Shown here piece by piece: positions 13,770 through 22,693 of a DNA stretch of 29,769 bases; position 1 is the stretch's first letter; every line of letters starts with the position of its first letter. Made by a program: the position numbers and the translations under genes. A model generated the notes under the pieces. That model saw only the letters and a program-made list of their open reading frames with translations, did no database searches and had not been told where the DNA came from. The DNA comes from an uncultured Corynebacterium sp. (lineage in GTDB: Bacteria > Actinomycetota > Actinomycetes > Mycobacteriales > Mycobacteriaceae), in the NCBI GenBank assembly GCA_946223355.1, contig CAMIPB010000026.1:1-29769 (forward strand). Direction: 5' to 3'.

Positions 13770-15362
13770 ATGAAGGCTATGAAGAAGACACTCGCATCGG
13801 TGTCTGCTGTTGCACTGACCCTCGGGCTTGTATCCTGCTCCGACTCCAGCGATTCCGCCTCCGGCGGAAACGGTGGCGGCGACAACTACGTCCTTGCCTA
13901 CGGCAGCGAGCCACAGAACCCGCTTGTCCCTGCAAACGCCAACGAGGACGGTGGCGGCCGCATCATCGACGTCATCTTCTCCGGCCTGGTGCGCTATGAC
14001 ACCGAGGGCAAGATCCACAATGAAGTGGCTGAGTCCATCGAGAAGACCGGCGACACCACTTACGAGGTGAAGCTAAAGGACTGGAAGTTCTCCGACGGTT
14101 CCCCAGTTACCGCAAACTCCTTCGTTGATGCCTGGAACCTCGCAGTTAAAGAGTCCATGATGTCCGCATACTTCTTTGAGCCAATCAAGGGCTACAAGGA
14201 AGGCGCAGAGAAGATGGAAGGCCTGGAGGTGGTTGATGACAAGACCTTCACCATTGAGCTCTCCCAGCCAACTGCTGACTTCGAGACCCGACTGGGCTAT
14301 TCCGCATTCTTCCCATTGCCAGAGTCCGCCTTTGATGACATCAAGGCATTCGGCGAGAACCCAATCTCCAACGGCCCTTACAAGCTGTCCGAGTGGGCAC
14401 ACAACCAGTCTGCCACCATCGTTCCTAACGAGCACTACGAAGGCGACCGCAAGGCGCAGAATGACGGCGTAACCTTCACCTTCTACCCACAGCAGGATGC
14501 TGCCTACTCGGATCTGATCGCGGGCAACCTGGATGTCTTGGATAGTGTCCCAGACTCCGCTTTCGCTACTTTTGAAGAAGACTTGGGTGACCGTGCTGTA
14601 AACCAGCCGGCAGCCGTATTCCAGTCGTTCACCATCCCAAACACCTTTGACAACTTCAAGGGCAAGGAAGGTAAGCTGCGTCGTCAGGCAATCTCCCATG
14701 CAATCAACCGTGAGGAGATTACGGACACCATCTTCCAGGGCACCCGCACTCCTGCAACTGACTTCACCACCCCAGTCCTTCCTGGACATAGCGAAGACAT
14801 CGACGGCTCCGAAGTACTGGAGTACGACCCAGAAAAGGCAAAGGAGCTGTGGGAGAAGGCAGAAAAGATGGGCAAGTTCGAAGACCCACTGGAAATTGCT
14901 TACAACGCTGATGGCGGCCACAAGGCATGGGCAGATGCGACCGCAAACTCCATCAAGAATGTTTTGGGCATCGAAGCCGCAGGCAAGCCTTACCCAGACT
15001 TCAAGTCATTGCGCGATGAAATCACCAACAAAACCATCAAGACCGCTTTCCGCACTGGCTGGGGGGCAGACTACCCAGGCGCAGGCAACTTCTTGGAGCA
15101 TCTTTACGCTACCGGCGCATCCTCCAACGATGGTGACTACTCCAATAAGGAGTTTGACGCCAAGCTGAAGGAAGCAGCAAAGGCTGAGTCCCCTGAGAAG
15201 GCGAACGAAATCTACCAGGAAGCACAGGAGATTCTCTTCGAGGATCTGCCAGCTATCCCTCTGTGGTACTCCAACGTCACGGGCGGTTCTGCTGAGACTG
15301 TTTCTAACGTGACCTTCAACTGGAAGTCCGTTCCTGAGTACTTCGCAATCACCAAGGAATAG
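13770..15362 (+). CDS. dppA: Peptide ABC transporter substrate-binding lipoprotein (SBP family 5)
   Basis: A 530-residue family 5 solute-binding protein with a lipoprotein signal (MKAMKKTLASVSAVALTLGL, lipobox LVSC, Cys23), a Ser/Gly-rich linker and a mature domain beginning NYVLAYGSEPQNPLVPANA. Motifs such as SNGPYKLSEW and IPLWYSN are typical of Opp/Dpp binding proteins. It captures short peptides for the DppBCD importer. GGAAGG precedes the ATG by about 8 nt; an upstream in-frame ATG at 13740 lies before this site and is not used. The dppABCD order with a fused ATPase resembles M. tuberculosis dpp. A ligand other than peptides (for example haem) cannot be excluded. Confidence 0.88.
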   Translation: MKAMKKTLASVSAVALTLGLVSCSDSSDSASGGNGGGDNYVLAYGSEPQNPLVPANANEDGGGRIIDVIFSGLVRYDTEGKIHNEVAESIEKTGDTTYEVKLKDWKFSDGSPVTANSFVDAWNLAVKESMMSAYFFEPIKGYKEGAEKMEGLEVVDDKTFTIELSQPTADFETRLGYSAFFPLPESAFDDIKAFGENPISNGPYKLSEWAHNQSATIVPNEHYEGDRKAQNDGVTFTFYPQQDAAYSDLIAGNLDVLDSVPDSAFATFEEDLGDRAVNQPAAVFQSFTIPNTFDNFKGKEGKLRRQAISHAINREEITDTIFQGTRTPATDFTTPVLPGHSEDIDGSEVLEYDPEKAKELWEKAEKMGKFEDPLEIAYNADGGHKAWADATANSIKNVLGIEAAGKPYPDFKSLRDEITNKTIKTAFRTGWGADYPGAGNFLEHLYATGASSNDGDYSNKEFDAKLKEAAKAESPEKANEIYQEAQEILFEDLPAIPLWYSNVTGGSAETVSNVTFNWKSVPEYFAITKE

Positions 15363-15405
15363 TATTCAAGTTTTTAATCCCTACCCCAAGGGTTAAGGAT
15401 TCCAT

Positions 15406-15445
15406 AAACCCCGGTTGAGTTGCCAAAGCAATTCCCCGGGGTTTT
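15406..15445 (+). terminator. Hairpin between dppA and dppB (partial terminator or mRNA 3' stabiliser)
   Basis: AAACCCCGG (15406-15414) pairs with CCGGGGTTT (15436-15444), with TTTT at the end. It lies inside the operon, 43 nt after dppA, so it probably lets dppA be made in excess over the permease genes. Confidence 0.6.
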
Positions 15446-15511
15446 GGTGAGTTTGAAGCATTTTGCTAATTTAATTCATGTAACTCATTTTATAACCATA
15501 AAGGACACCTT

Positions 15512-16438
15512 ATGTTGCGCTACATTGGCCGACGAGTGCTCCAGATGATCCCGGTCTTTTTGGGAGCCACGCTACTCATCTACGCGATGGTATTCCTTAT
15601 GCCAGGTGACCCTGTGGAAGCACTGGGCGGTGACCGCGGACTCTCAGACGCGGCTCGCGATAGAATCATGGCTGAATACAACTTGGACAAGCCGTTTCTC
15701 ATCCAATATCTGCTTTACCTCAAGGGCATCTTGGCCTTCGACTTCGGCACCACCTTCTCCGGTGTTCCTGTGACCAAGGTGATGGCTGCTGCCTTTCCTG
15801 TCACTATCAAGCTCGCACTGATGGCAATTGCTTTCGAGATTTTCTTCGGCATCCTCTTCGGTGTTTACGCGGGCATCAAGCGTGGCGGCATCTTCGACTC
15901 CACTGTGTTGGTTATGTCCCTACTCGTTATCGCTGTTCCTTCCTTCGTCATCGGCTTCGTCTTCCAGTTCTTAGTAGGCGTGAAGTGGGAACTCCTCCCA
16001 GTGACAGTGGGTGCGAAAGAAAGCTTTGTTTCGCTACTCATGCCTGCCATGGTGCTGGGTGCAGTATCGCTTGCTTATGTCATCCGTCTAACCCGGCAGT
16101 CGGTCAGCGAGAACATGCGCGCTGATTACGTGCGCACAGCACGCGCGAAGGGCCTAGCTGGAAAAGCAGTGATGTTCCGTCACGTTTTGCGCAACTCGCT
16201 TATTCCGGTTGTCACCTTCATTGGCGCAGACTTGGGCACGCTTATGGGCGGCGCCATTGTCACCGAAGGCATCTTCGGCATCAACGGCGTCGGCGGAACC
16301 ATGTACCAAGCCATCCTGAAAGGTGAGCCAACCACCGTCGTTTCGTTTACTACCGTCCTTGTGCTGGTCTACATCATCGCAAACTTGCTCGTAGACCTGC
16401 TGTACGCCGTACTGGATCCGAGGATTCGCTATGCCTAA
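15512..16438 (+). CDS. dppB: Peptide ABC transporter permease, DppB type
   Basis: A 308-residue permease starting MLRYIGRRVLQMIPVFLGAT, the standard N-terminus of DppB/OppB, with a large outer loop after helix 1 (GDPVEALGGDRGLSDAARDR) and five further helices. The permease signature lies around VRTARAKGLAGKAVMFRHVL, the loop that contacts the ATPase. It has AAAGGA about 8 nt before the ATG. Its end overlaps dppC by 8 nt. With DppC it forms the membrane channel of the importer. Confidence 0.93.
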   Translation: MLRYIGRRVLQMIPVFLGATLLIYAMVFLMPGDPVEALGGDRGLSDAARDRIMAEYNLDKPFLIQYLLYLKGILAFDFGTTFSGVPVTKVMAAAFPVTIKLALMAIAFEIFFGILFGVYAGIKRGGIFDSTVLVMSLLVIAVPSFVIGFVFQFLVGVKWELLPVTVGAKESFVSLLMPAMVLGAVSLAYVIRLTRQSVSENMRADYVRTARAKGLAGKAVMFRHVLRNSLIPVVTFIGADLGTLMGGAIVTEGIFGINGVGGTMYQAILKGEPTTVVSFTTVLVLVYIIANLLVDLLYAVLDPRIRYA

Positions 16439-17405
16439 TATCGACCCAAACCTCTCCCCCGCAGTGTCCGCTTACCCAGGCCAGGAACACTTTATCGCTG
16501 AGACCGACGAGACCGGTCTTGGTGCAGTCGACGCCGTCAAGGACGAGTCTGCGCCTTCTTCCCAATGGGCTGAAGCCTGGCGTTACCTGCGCAAGCGCCC
16601 ACTGTTCTGGGTATCTGCCATCCTGATTTTGTTCGCGCTACTCATGGCCATTGCGCCACAGCTGTTTACCAATACTGACCCACGATTCTGTGAGCTATCC
16701 AAGTCTTTGGGAGATCCAGAAGCAGGCCACCCATTCGGTTTCGACCGCCAGGGTTGTGACATTTATTCCCGCACCATCTACGGTGCACGAGCTTCTGTAG
16801 CTGTAGGCGTTTTAGCTACCGCTCTCGTCGTGGTCATCGGCGCCATCATCGGTGCAATCGCTGGCTATTTCGGCGGCTGGGTAGATTCCATCTTGTCCCG
16901 CGTAACAGACGTCTTCTACGCCATTCCACTGGTGCTTGCTGCGATCGTCGTTATGCAGATGTTCAAAGAGCACCGCACCATCGCCACAGTCGTCTTAGTA
17001 CTTGGCTTGTTTGGCTGGGTAAACATCGCGCGTATTACTCGTGGCGCGGTCATGAGTATCAAGAACGAAGAGTTTGTCACCGCTGCCCGGTCCGTCGGCG
17101 CTAACACGTTCCAGATTCTCACCAAGCACATTTTGCCTAATGCCGCTGCACCAATCATTGTGTACGCGACAGTTGCTCTGGGTACTTTCATCGTTGCCGA
17201 GGCAACTCTGTCCTTCCTGGGTATTGGTCTCCCACCAAGTATCGTGTCCTGGGGTAGTGACATCTCCTCTGCACAGGCATCCCTACGTACTCGCCCCGGA
17301 GTTTTGTTCTATCCATCCGGAGCACTGGCATTGACCGTTTTGAGCTTCATCATGATGGGCGATGTTGTCCGTGACGCTCTCGATCCGAAGGCGAGGAAGC
17401 GCTAA
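16431..17405 (+). CDS. dppC: Peptide ABC transporter permease, DppC type
   Basis: A 324-residue permease with a roughly 50-residue hydrophilic N-terminal tail, helix 1 (PLFWVSAILILFALLMAIAP), the DppC-typical GTDxxGRD-like region here read as FGFDRQGCDIYSRTIYGARA, and the ATPase contact loop TAARSVGANTFQILTKHILP. The stop TAA abuts the ATG of dppD. It forms the channel with DppB. Confidence 0.93.
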   Translation: MPNIDPNLSPAVSAYPGQEHFIAETDETGLGAVDAVKDESAPSSQWAEAWRYLRKRPLFWVSAILILFALLMAIAPQLFTNTDPRFCELSKSLGDPEAGHPFGFDRQGCDIYSRTIYGARASVAVGVLATALVVVIGAIIGAIAGYFGGWVDSILSRVTDVFYAIPLVLAAIVVMQMFKEHRTIATVVLVLGLFGWVNIARITRGAVMSIKNEEFVTAARSVGANTFQILTKHILPNAAAPIIVYATVALGTFIVAEATLSFLGIGLPPSIVSWGSDISSAQASLRTRPGVLFYPSGALALTVLSFIMMGDVVRDALDPKARKR

Positions 17406-19061
17406 ATGACTCAGCAACTTTCCACCCCACAACCACTACTGGAAATGAAGGACGTAAAGATCTCCTTCACCTCCTCCACCGGTGTCGTGGAAGCTGTCCG
17501 TGGAGTGAACCTATCCATCTACCCTGGCCAGTCCGTGGCCATCGTGGGTGAATCCGGTTCTGGTAAATCCACTACCGCAATGAGCATCCTCGGATTGCTC
17601 CCCGGTACCGGCAAGGTGACTGATGGCCAAATCTTGTTTGAAGGCCGGGATATCACCAAACTGTCCGACAAGGAATTTGAAAAGATTCGCGGTTCTGAAA
17701 TTGGACTCGTCCCACAAGACCCGATGTCCAATCTCAACCCGGTGTGGAAGATCGGCACCCAAATCGAAGAATCCCTCAAGGCCAACAATGTTGTGCCTGG
17801 TTCCGAGCGCCACAAACGTGCGATTGAACTCATGGAAGAAGCAGGGCTTCCCGACGCCGAGCGTCGCGCCAAGCAATATCCTCACGAGTTTTCTGGCGGC
17901 ATGCGCCAGCGTGCACTCATCGCCATCGGCTTAGCTGCTCGTCCGAAGCTCCTCATTGCGGACGAGCCAACGTCTGCGTTGGACGTGACCGTCCAAAAGC
18001 AGATTTTGGATCATTTGGGTAAATTGACCAAGCAGCTGGGCAATGCAGTGTTGTTTATTACTCACGACCTCGGCCTCGCTGCTGAGCGCGCTGATCATCT
18101 CATCGTGATGCACCGCGGTCGCATTGTGGAATCTGGACCATCACGGGCAATTCTGGACAATCCTCAGCACCCGTACACTCAGCGACTCGTGAACGCAGCT
18201 CCATCATTGACCACCACTCGCTTGGCGGCAGACCACTCAGATAAGTTGAAGTCTGGTGATGAGATCATTCGCGTAGAAAATCTGACCAAGCGCTTTGATA
18301 TCCGCGGTTACCGCGGTGAGAAGAAGGAGCTCATCGCCGTAAACAATGTCTCCTTTGGTCTGCGCAAGGGAACGACGCTTGCTCTGGTGGGCGAGTCTGG
18401 TTCCGGCAAATCCACCGTGGCCAACATGGTCCTGGGCTTACTTGAGCCATCTGCAGGCAAGATTTACTACGGTGACACGGACATGACCACGTTGAACAAG
18501 AAGGAAATGTTCAATATGCGTCGCAAGATGCAGGTTGTTTTCCAGAACCCTTACGGTTCATTGGATCCGATGTACTCAATTTACCGCTGTATTGAAGAGC
18601 CACTAGCCGTACACAAGATCGGTTCCCGCAAGGAACGTGAAGCGCGCGTCGCAGAACTTCTGGATATGGTGGCCATGCCACGCTCTGCTATGCGCCGCTA
18701 CCCTAACGAGCTCTCGGGTGGTCAGCGTCAGCGTATTGCAATTGCGCGTGCTTTGGCTCTCAAGCCTGAGATCCTCGTGCTGGATGAAGCGGTATCTGCA
18801 CTGGACGTTTTGGTCCAAAACCAGGTGCTCAAGCTCATGGGTGACCTCCAAGAAGAACTTGGATTGACCTACCTGTTTATTACTCACGACCTAGCAGTAG
18901 TCCGTCAAACCGCGGATGACGTCGTGGTGATGAAGAAGGGTTCCATGGTCGAACACGGCACCACCGATGAGATTTTCTCCGGTGCGAAGGAAGAGTACAC
19001 GCGAAACCTCATCAACTCGGTCCCAGGACTGGGCTGGATGGAGCAGTCCGGCCGCGCCTAG
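17406..19061 (+). CDS. dppD: Fused double ABC ATPase of the peptide importer (DppD-DppF fusion)
   Basis: A 551-residue protein with two complete ABC domains. Domain 1 has Walker A GESGSGKST (48-56), signature FSGGMRQR (162-169), Walker B LLIADEPTSALD (182-193) and His220. Domain 2 has Walker A GESGSGKST (329-337), signature LSGGQRQR (436-443) and Walker B ILVLDEAVSALD (456-467), where the usual DEPTSALD is altered although the catalytic Glu remains. Each domain ends in the oligopeptide-type C-terminal region (HPYTQRLVNAAPS and YTRNLINSVPG). It replaces separate DppD and DppF subunits, as in mycobacteria. The ATG directly follows the dppC stop. Confidence 0.93.
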   Translation: MTQQLSTPQPLLEMKDVKISFTSSTGVVEAVRGVNLSIYPGQSVAIVGESGSGKSTTAMSILGLLPGTGKVTDGQILFEGRDITKLSDKEFEKIRGSEIGLVPQDPMSNLNPVWKIGTQIEESLKANNVVPGSERHKRAIELMEEAGLPDAERRAKQYPHEFSGGMRQRALIAIGLAARPKLLIADEPTSALDVTVQKQILDHLGKLTKQLGNAVLFITHDLGLAAERADHLIVMHRGRIVESGPSRAILDNPQHPYTQRLVNAAPSLTTTRLAADHSDKLKSGDEIIRVENLTKRFDIRGYRGEKKELIAVNNVSFGLRKGTTLALVGESGSGKSTVANMVLGLLEPSAGKIYYGDTDMTTLNKKEMFNMRRKMQVVFQNPYGSLDPMYSIYRCIEEPLAVHKIGSRKEREARVAELLDMVAMPRSAMRRYPNELSGGQRQRIAIARALALKPEILVLDEAVSALDVLVQNQVLKLMGDLQEELGLTYLFITHDLAVVRQTADDVVVMKKGSMVEHGTTDEIFSGAKEEYTRNLINSVPGLGWMEQSGRA

Positions 19062-19065
19062 CTAC

Positions 19066-19095
19066 AGCTAAGTGGCGGTTATCCGCTACTTAGCT
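19066..19095. terminator. Hairpin between the convergent dppD and marP genes
   Basis: AGCTAAGTGGCGG (19066-19078) pairs with CCGCTACTTAGCT (19083-19095) with one G.T and a 4-nt loop. There is no strong T-run, but it fills the gap between two convergent genes and is probably a bidirectional terminator. Confidence 0.6.
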
Positions 19096-19096
19096 G

Positions 19097-20293
19097 CTAT
19101 TTAGCTACACACTTTCCGGTGTCCACTTTCTCTGTGAGGGTGGACACCGTACCTATTTGTTTTTGTAATTCATCAGTGGTCAGAGCGTATCCAGTTTCAG
19201 ATTCATCGACGGAAGCGCCAAAGACCATGCCCCACACCTCACCTTGGGCATTAATCAATGGCCCGCCGGAATTGCCCTGTCGGATCGTGCCGCGAACCGG
19301 GTAAGAATCGCGTTCTACCCTGCCCTTGGCGTAGATATCGGGGCCTGCGATGGTGATGCGCTCGCGGATACGTACCGGCGTTGCTTTGAACGGACCAGAC
19401 TCCGGGAAGCCGAGCGCCATCGCATCATCCCCAGTAGTTGCGTCTTCCTCAGCCCAGTCCAAAGGCTCTAACTCAAGGTTTTTACTGTGTAGAACTGCGA
19501 TATCTACTTCTGGGTTGTAGTAGACCACCCGCGCAGATTTGGTGCCCAGCACGGAGTCCAAATACACCTGGTCAGTTCCTGCTACCACGTGAGCGTTGGT
19601 GAGAACGTAATCTTTTTCAATGACAAACCCTGAGCCCATCAGGCGTCGGCGGCAGTCATTGGCATCACCCAAAACGTGAATGACCGAAGGGCGAACATCA
19701 TCCAGCACGTCCTCGCCGGCCACCGAATCAGATGGCGCATCTACTTCCGCAGCAGCATGATCAGTATTGAACGGTGAAACAATCGGTGGAAGACCTGATT
19801 CATTAAGCATCGTGGTAATGCCCGCCGGGAAATCCGACAGCTTTTGCGGTGCAAGATCATTGAACGTCCGCAAAATATTTGACGTGCGCAGTCCTTTGCC
19901 CATGTCCCCCGGCAGCCCTGTGGCCAGAGGAATGGACACAAGCCACACCACCAAGAGAGTCGAAATGACCTGGAAAATTGAACCCAAGATGGAATCTATC
20001 CGCTGAGATTCTCGTTGCTTCATCTTGTCCCGCAGGTGGGCCCCTACGACTCCACCCGCCATTTGTCCCAGCCCCACAAAGAGCACAAGGACGCCGATGG
20101 CAAGGATGAAGCGCAGCGCGACGGCATCGGTAAGCTCCATGAGAGGCGGAGCAGTGACCATGCCCAAAAGCAGTCCCGCCAAGATACCCAGCACGGACAA
20201 AATTGATGCAATGGCACCTTGGCGCCACCCCATCCACATGCTCAAAGCGACGATAAAAAGGATCAAACCGTCCACGACCAAGGAAGGTGTCAT
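19097..20293 (-). CDS. marP: MarP-type membrane serine protease (CvpA domain plus trypsin-like domain, Rv3671c-like)
   Basis: The 398-residue protein has four membrane helices in a CvpA-like N-terminal half (about 1-125), a linker, and a chymotrypsin-fold protease. The catalytic triad is visible as His235 (LTNAHVV), Asp264 (VDIAVL) and Ser342 (GNSGGP). Cys214 and Cys395 are the only cysteines and match the pair that forms the regulatory disulfide in M. tuberculosis MarP. MarP protects mycobacteria from acid and oxidative stress. The ATG at 20291-20293 has a purine-rich AAGAGAA upstream. It follows the NUDIX gene after 34 nt, probably in one operon. Confidence 0.93.
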   Translation of the reverse strand: MTPSLVVDGLILFIVALSMWMGWRQGAIASILSVLGILAGLLLGMVTAPPLMELTDAVALRFILAIGVLVLFVGLGQMAGGVVGAHLRDKMKQRESQRIDSILGSIFQVISTLLVVWLVSIPLATGLPGDMGKGLRTSNILRTFNDLAPQKLSDFPAGITTMLNESGLPPIVSPFNTDHAAAEVDAPSDSVAGEDVLDDVRPSVIHVLGDANDCRRRLMGSGFVIEKDYVLTNAHVVAGTDQVYLDSVLGTKSARVVYYNPEVDIAVLHSKNLELEPLDWAEEDATTGDDAMALGFPESGPFKATPVRIRERITIAGPDIYAKGRVERDSYPVRGTIRQGNSGGPLINAQGEVWGMVFGASVDESETGYALTTDELQKQIGTVSTLTEKVDTGKCVAK

Positions 20294-20327
20294 GTCGGTT
20301 CTCTTTCTATTTGTCTGGTTCTAGCCG

Positions 20328-21119
20328 TCAACGAATCACTTCATTATTGCGCGATTGCACCAGTATGTCAGGCAGGTCTGACACTGTGTCTTGATCCCAC
20401 GGGATTTCCCACCCCGATTGGTGCATAAGCGAAGACAAAACCGCGCCAGTAAAACCCCAAATGAGATACCCTTCGTGCCAAAAAGCCGGGCCATGCCAAT
20501 CACGGCCATGCCTGCCCTTATAGCCCACCATCAACCGGTTGGTGGGCTTAGCTAGCTCCCGCATGGGCACTTGAAATACGTCGTCGGTCTCGAATGGGCT
20601 AGCTACTCCGACCGGTGTATCGCTGTGCCAATGCGCTAAGACAGGAAAGACCGGATTACCTGTTACGCCTATGTAGAGTTCACCGAACACCGCCAGTGGA
20701 GTTACGGCCTCCCTATCCAACCCGGTTTCTTCATTGGCTTCTCGCAATGCTGCATCCACAACGTTTACATCATCTGGGTCTATACGCCCGCCCGGGAAAG
20801 CTATTTGACCAGAATGTGAGCGCATCGACGGCGAGCGATGAGTAAGCAAGACTGAAGCATCCTCCTGTTCTTCTCCCGCCAATGCAACGAGCACCGCTGC
20901 CGCTTTCTTCCGCCGCACCTCCGGTACTTCCTGCGCTTGTGGCTTATGTAGCCTATGCACTTCTTTTTTCAACGGCCCGGCGAGTGTATCCACCATGTGC
21001 TCTGTGCGAGCCCGGAGCGTGGGTTTCAACCACTCAGGCGCCGCCGACGGCCGCACTGTGGTGTTACGCCCCGGTTTATCTGCGGGAAAGGTGAGGTTGG
21101 ACTTCGAATTAATGGCCAT
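20328..21119 (-). CDS. NUDIX hydrolase, CoA-pyrophosphatase-like (Rv3672c-like)
   Basis: A 263-residue protein. The central domain has the CoA-pyrophosphatase signature LLTHRSPSMRSHSGQIAFPG followed by the NUDIX box GGRIDPDDVNVVDAALREANEETGL in segments: the metal-binding REANEE glutamates are present, and the one-residue longer loop with Asp is usual in this subgroup. It probably cleaves CoA or related dinucleotides. An N-terminal extension of about 60 residues precedes the domain. Its ATG overlaps the stop of the thioredoxin gene (TAATG), so it is translationally coupled. Confidence 0.87.
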   Translation of the reverse strand: MAINSKSNLTFPADKPGRNTTVRPSAAPEWLKPTLRARTEHMVDTLAGPLKKEVHRLHKPQAQEVPEVRRKKAAAVLVALAGEEQEDASVLLTHRSPSMRSHSGQIAFPGGRIDPDDVNVVDAALREANEETGLDREAVTPLAVFGELYIGVTGNPVFPVLAHWHSDTPVGVASPFETDDVFQVPMRELAKPTNRLMVGYKGRHGRDWHGPAFWHEGYLIWGFTGAVLSSLMHQSGWEIPWDQDTVSDLPDILVQSRNNEVIR

Positions 21120-21793
21120 TATGCTCCGGCCCCTTCACCTTCAGTCGCACCACTGAATTCGCTGCTTACAGCGTCTCTCACTGACTCTTCTAGCTCAGCC
21201 ACACTAGTAAACGTCCGTGGGAACATTTTCAGCATTTCCCCATCACGAACCACAACAGTAATTGGGATAACGCCAGGCAAACCCAGCTTTCCGGCGAATT
21301 TTCCGTCCGAGTCTTGATAACTCGGGATGTCTACCCCCAGCTCACCGAGCATGCCCGCACCATTGTTAGCATTCTGGTCTGCATGCACACCCACAACATT
21401 CCATTCTGGGTGCTTCTGGCTCAACTCCTCAAACAAAGGCAGCTCATCACGACACGGCCCGCACCACCACGCCCACACATTGATAACGGACACGCCTTCC
21501 AGAGCTCCTCGAGCCGATGACTGCTTCTCTCCTAGGCAATCAAGTTCCACCCCAGCCACGGAGTTAGCCGGGCAAGCCTGCAGCTTACCGACGCCCCCTT
21601 GCCCCAGCGCCGAATCCTCGCTCGGCACTACTGTTTCTTCTGGTGCTTCTGCTTCAGACTGTGCGGATTGCGCGGGATTAGCCGGGTTGGAGTCTCCTCC
21701 ACGGAGCATAAGCACCGCGGTCGTAACCACCGCGATAGTCAGCAGTGTGCCGATGATGACGCTGCCGATTACTACTCGCTTCTGAGAATCCAT
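21119..21793 (-). CDS. TlpA/ResA-like membrane-anchored thioredoxin (Rv3673c-like)
   Basis: A 224-residue protein with an N-terminal membrane anchor (VVIGSVIIGTLLTIAVVTTA), an acidic low-complexity linker, and an extracytoplasmic thioredoxin fold. The active site is WWCGPCRDELP, the CGPC pair in the usual place after a VINVWAWW strand; a later cis-Pro (GVIPITVV) is present. Two further cysteines precede the fold (LQACPAN, ELDCLGE). It probably handles disulfides in envelope proteins or cytochrome maturation. It begins 8 nt upstream of the end of nth (stop 21800-21802), so it is in an operon with nth; a TAGAAT 10 nt before the ATG might also drive it. Confidence 0.87.
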   Translation of the reverse strand: MDSQKRVVIGSVIIGTLLTIAVVTTAVLMLRGGDSNPANPAQSAQSEAEAPEETVVPSEDSALGQGGVGKLQACPANSVAGVELDCLGEKQSSARGALEGVSVINVWAWWCGPCRDELPLFEELSQKHPEWNVVGVHADQNANNGAGMLGELGVDIPSYQDSDGKFAGKLGLPGVIPITVVVRDGEMLKMFPRTFTSVAELEESVRDAVSSEFSGATEGEGAGA

Positions 21794-21799
21794 GATGTC

Positions 21800-22432
21800 T
21801 TAGATTCTAGCTTCACAAAGCTGGGCTAAGACGCAGTCTTCGCAACGTGGCTTACGAGCTGTGCAGACTCTCCGCCCATGAAAGATTATGCGGTGGGAAA
21901 ACATTGTCCACTCTTGTGCATCGACTTGGCTAGCGATGTCACGTTCAATTGCCAACGGGGTCTTTGCACGGCTCAAACCGAGGCGACCCATCAATCGCGC
22001 AAAGTGAGTATCCACCGTTAGCCCGGGAATACCATACGCATTACCAAGCACTACCAGCGCGGTTTTCCGCCCGACTCCTGGTAGGGCGACCAACTCTTCG
22101 ACTGAAGCAGGTACATCTCCATCGACAAAGGCTTCATGCGCAGCAAGTGCTTCACCAATTCCGATGAGATGCCCAGCTTTGGCGCGCTGAAATCCTAGTG
22201 GTCGAAGAATGCTCTCAAGCTCACTTCGTGATGCACGGGCATAGTCCGCGGGAGTTGGATATTTTTGAAACAACTCTGGAGTCACCTGATTGACACGCGC
22301 ATCTGTACATTGCGCTGATAACACTGTTGCCACCAATAGCTCTAGCGGAGTGGAATAGTCCAATTCGCACCGCGCGTCCGGATATTCGTTCGCGAGCAGC
22401 TGATTAATCTGCATTGCTTTAGTGACACTCAT
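21800..22432 (-). CDS. nth: Endonuclease III, [4Fe-4S] DNA glycosylase/AP lyase
   Basis: This base-excision repair enzyme removes oxidised pyrimidines. In the 210-residue form it shows the helix-hairpin-helix LPGVGRKTA with catalytic Lys123, the catalytic Asp141 in VDTHFAR, and the iron-sulfur ligands Cys190-x6-Cys197-x2-Cys200-x5-Cys206. All are intact. An ATG 4 codons upstream (22444) is possible, but TATGCT lies exactly 7 nt before the ATG at 22432 and no ribosome binding site is seen, so I chose the leaderless start. Order nth-thioredoxin-NUDIX-marP is the conserved actinobacterial operon. Confidence 0.93.
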   Translation of the reverse strand: MSVTKAMQINQLLANEYPDARCELDYSTPLELLVATVLSAQCTDARVNQVTPELFQKYPTPADYARASRSELESILRPLGFQRAKAGHLIGIGEALAAHEAFVDGDVPASVEELVALPGVGRKTALVVLGNAYGIPGLTVDTHFARLMGRLGLSRAKTPLAIERDIASQVDAQEWTMFSHRIIFHGRRVCTARKPRCEDCVLAQLCEARI

Positions 22433-22439
22433 ACCTACC

Positions 22440-22472
22440 AGCATAAAGTGGGGGCGTCTCGTAAGATATGAT
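22440..22472. promoter_or_regulatory. Back-to-back -10 elements for nth (minus) and the small membrane peptide (plus)
   Basis: TATGCT (22445-22440, minus) is 7 nt before the nth ATG. TATGAT (22467-22472, plus) is 7 nt before the ATG at 22480. Both imply leaderless transcripts, and their -35 regions would overlap. Confidence 0.5.
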
Positions 22473-22479
22473 GAGTATC

Positions 22480-22566
22480 ATGATTTCACTCGTCATCGTA
22501 TTCCCCGTTGTGCTCGCACTCTTCGCGATCGGAATGGAGAAGCTGGAAACAGCTGCTCTTGGCTAA
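22480..22566 (+). CDS. Small hydrophobic membrane peptide, 28 residues
   Basis: The ORF encodes one membrane helix (MISLVIVFPVVLALFAIGME) followed by a short acidic/amphipathic tail KLETAALG. It sits between nth and glxR, where mycobacteria have the membrane protein gene Rv3675. TATGAT 7 nt upstream supports a leaderless start at 22480; in-frame ATGs at 22468 and 22471 would lie inside the -10 element. The hydrophobic composition and Glu/Lys at the membrane edge look like a genuine small protein. Function unknown. Confidence 0.6.
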   Translation: MISLVIVFPVVLALFAIGMEKLETAALG

Positions 22567-22693
22567 GCAACCTCTTAGAATAAGTGACTATTTGACACGA
22601 AACTACCTATCGTGACCAAGTACACTGTAGGATGAGACACGTTAATCAGATCCGCAATCGTTAACAAACCTCGTTCGTTTTAAGGAGTGACAA

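Noticed and set aside
14073..14921. Long minus-strand ORF (282 codons) opposite dppA
   Set aside because: Shadow of dppA caused by its strong codon bias; no ribosome binding site, no recognisable protein.
22611..22626. Possible GlxR autoregulatory site CGTGACCAAGTACACT upstream of glxR
   Set aside because: Three mismatches to TGTGA-N6-TCACA; too weak to call although autoregulation would be plausible.
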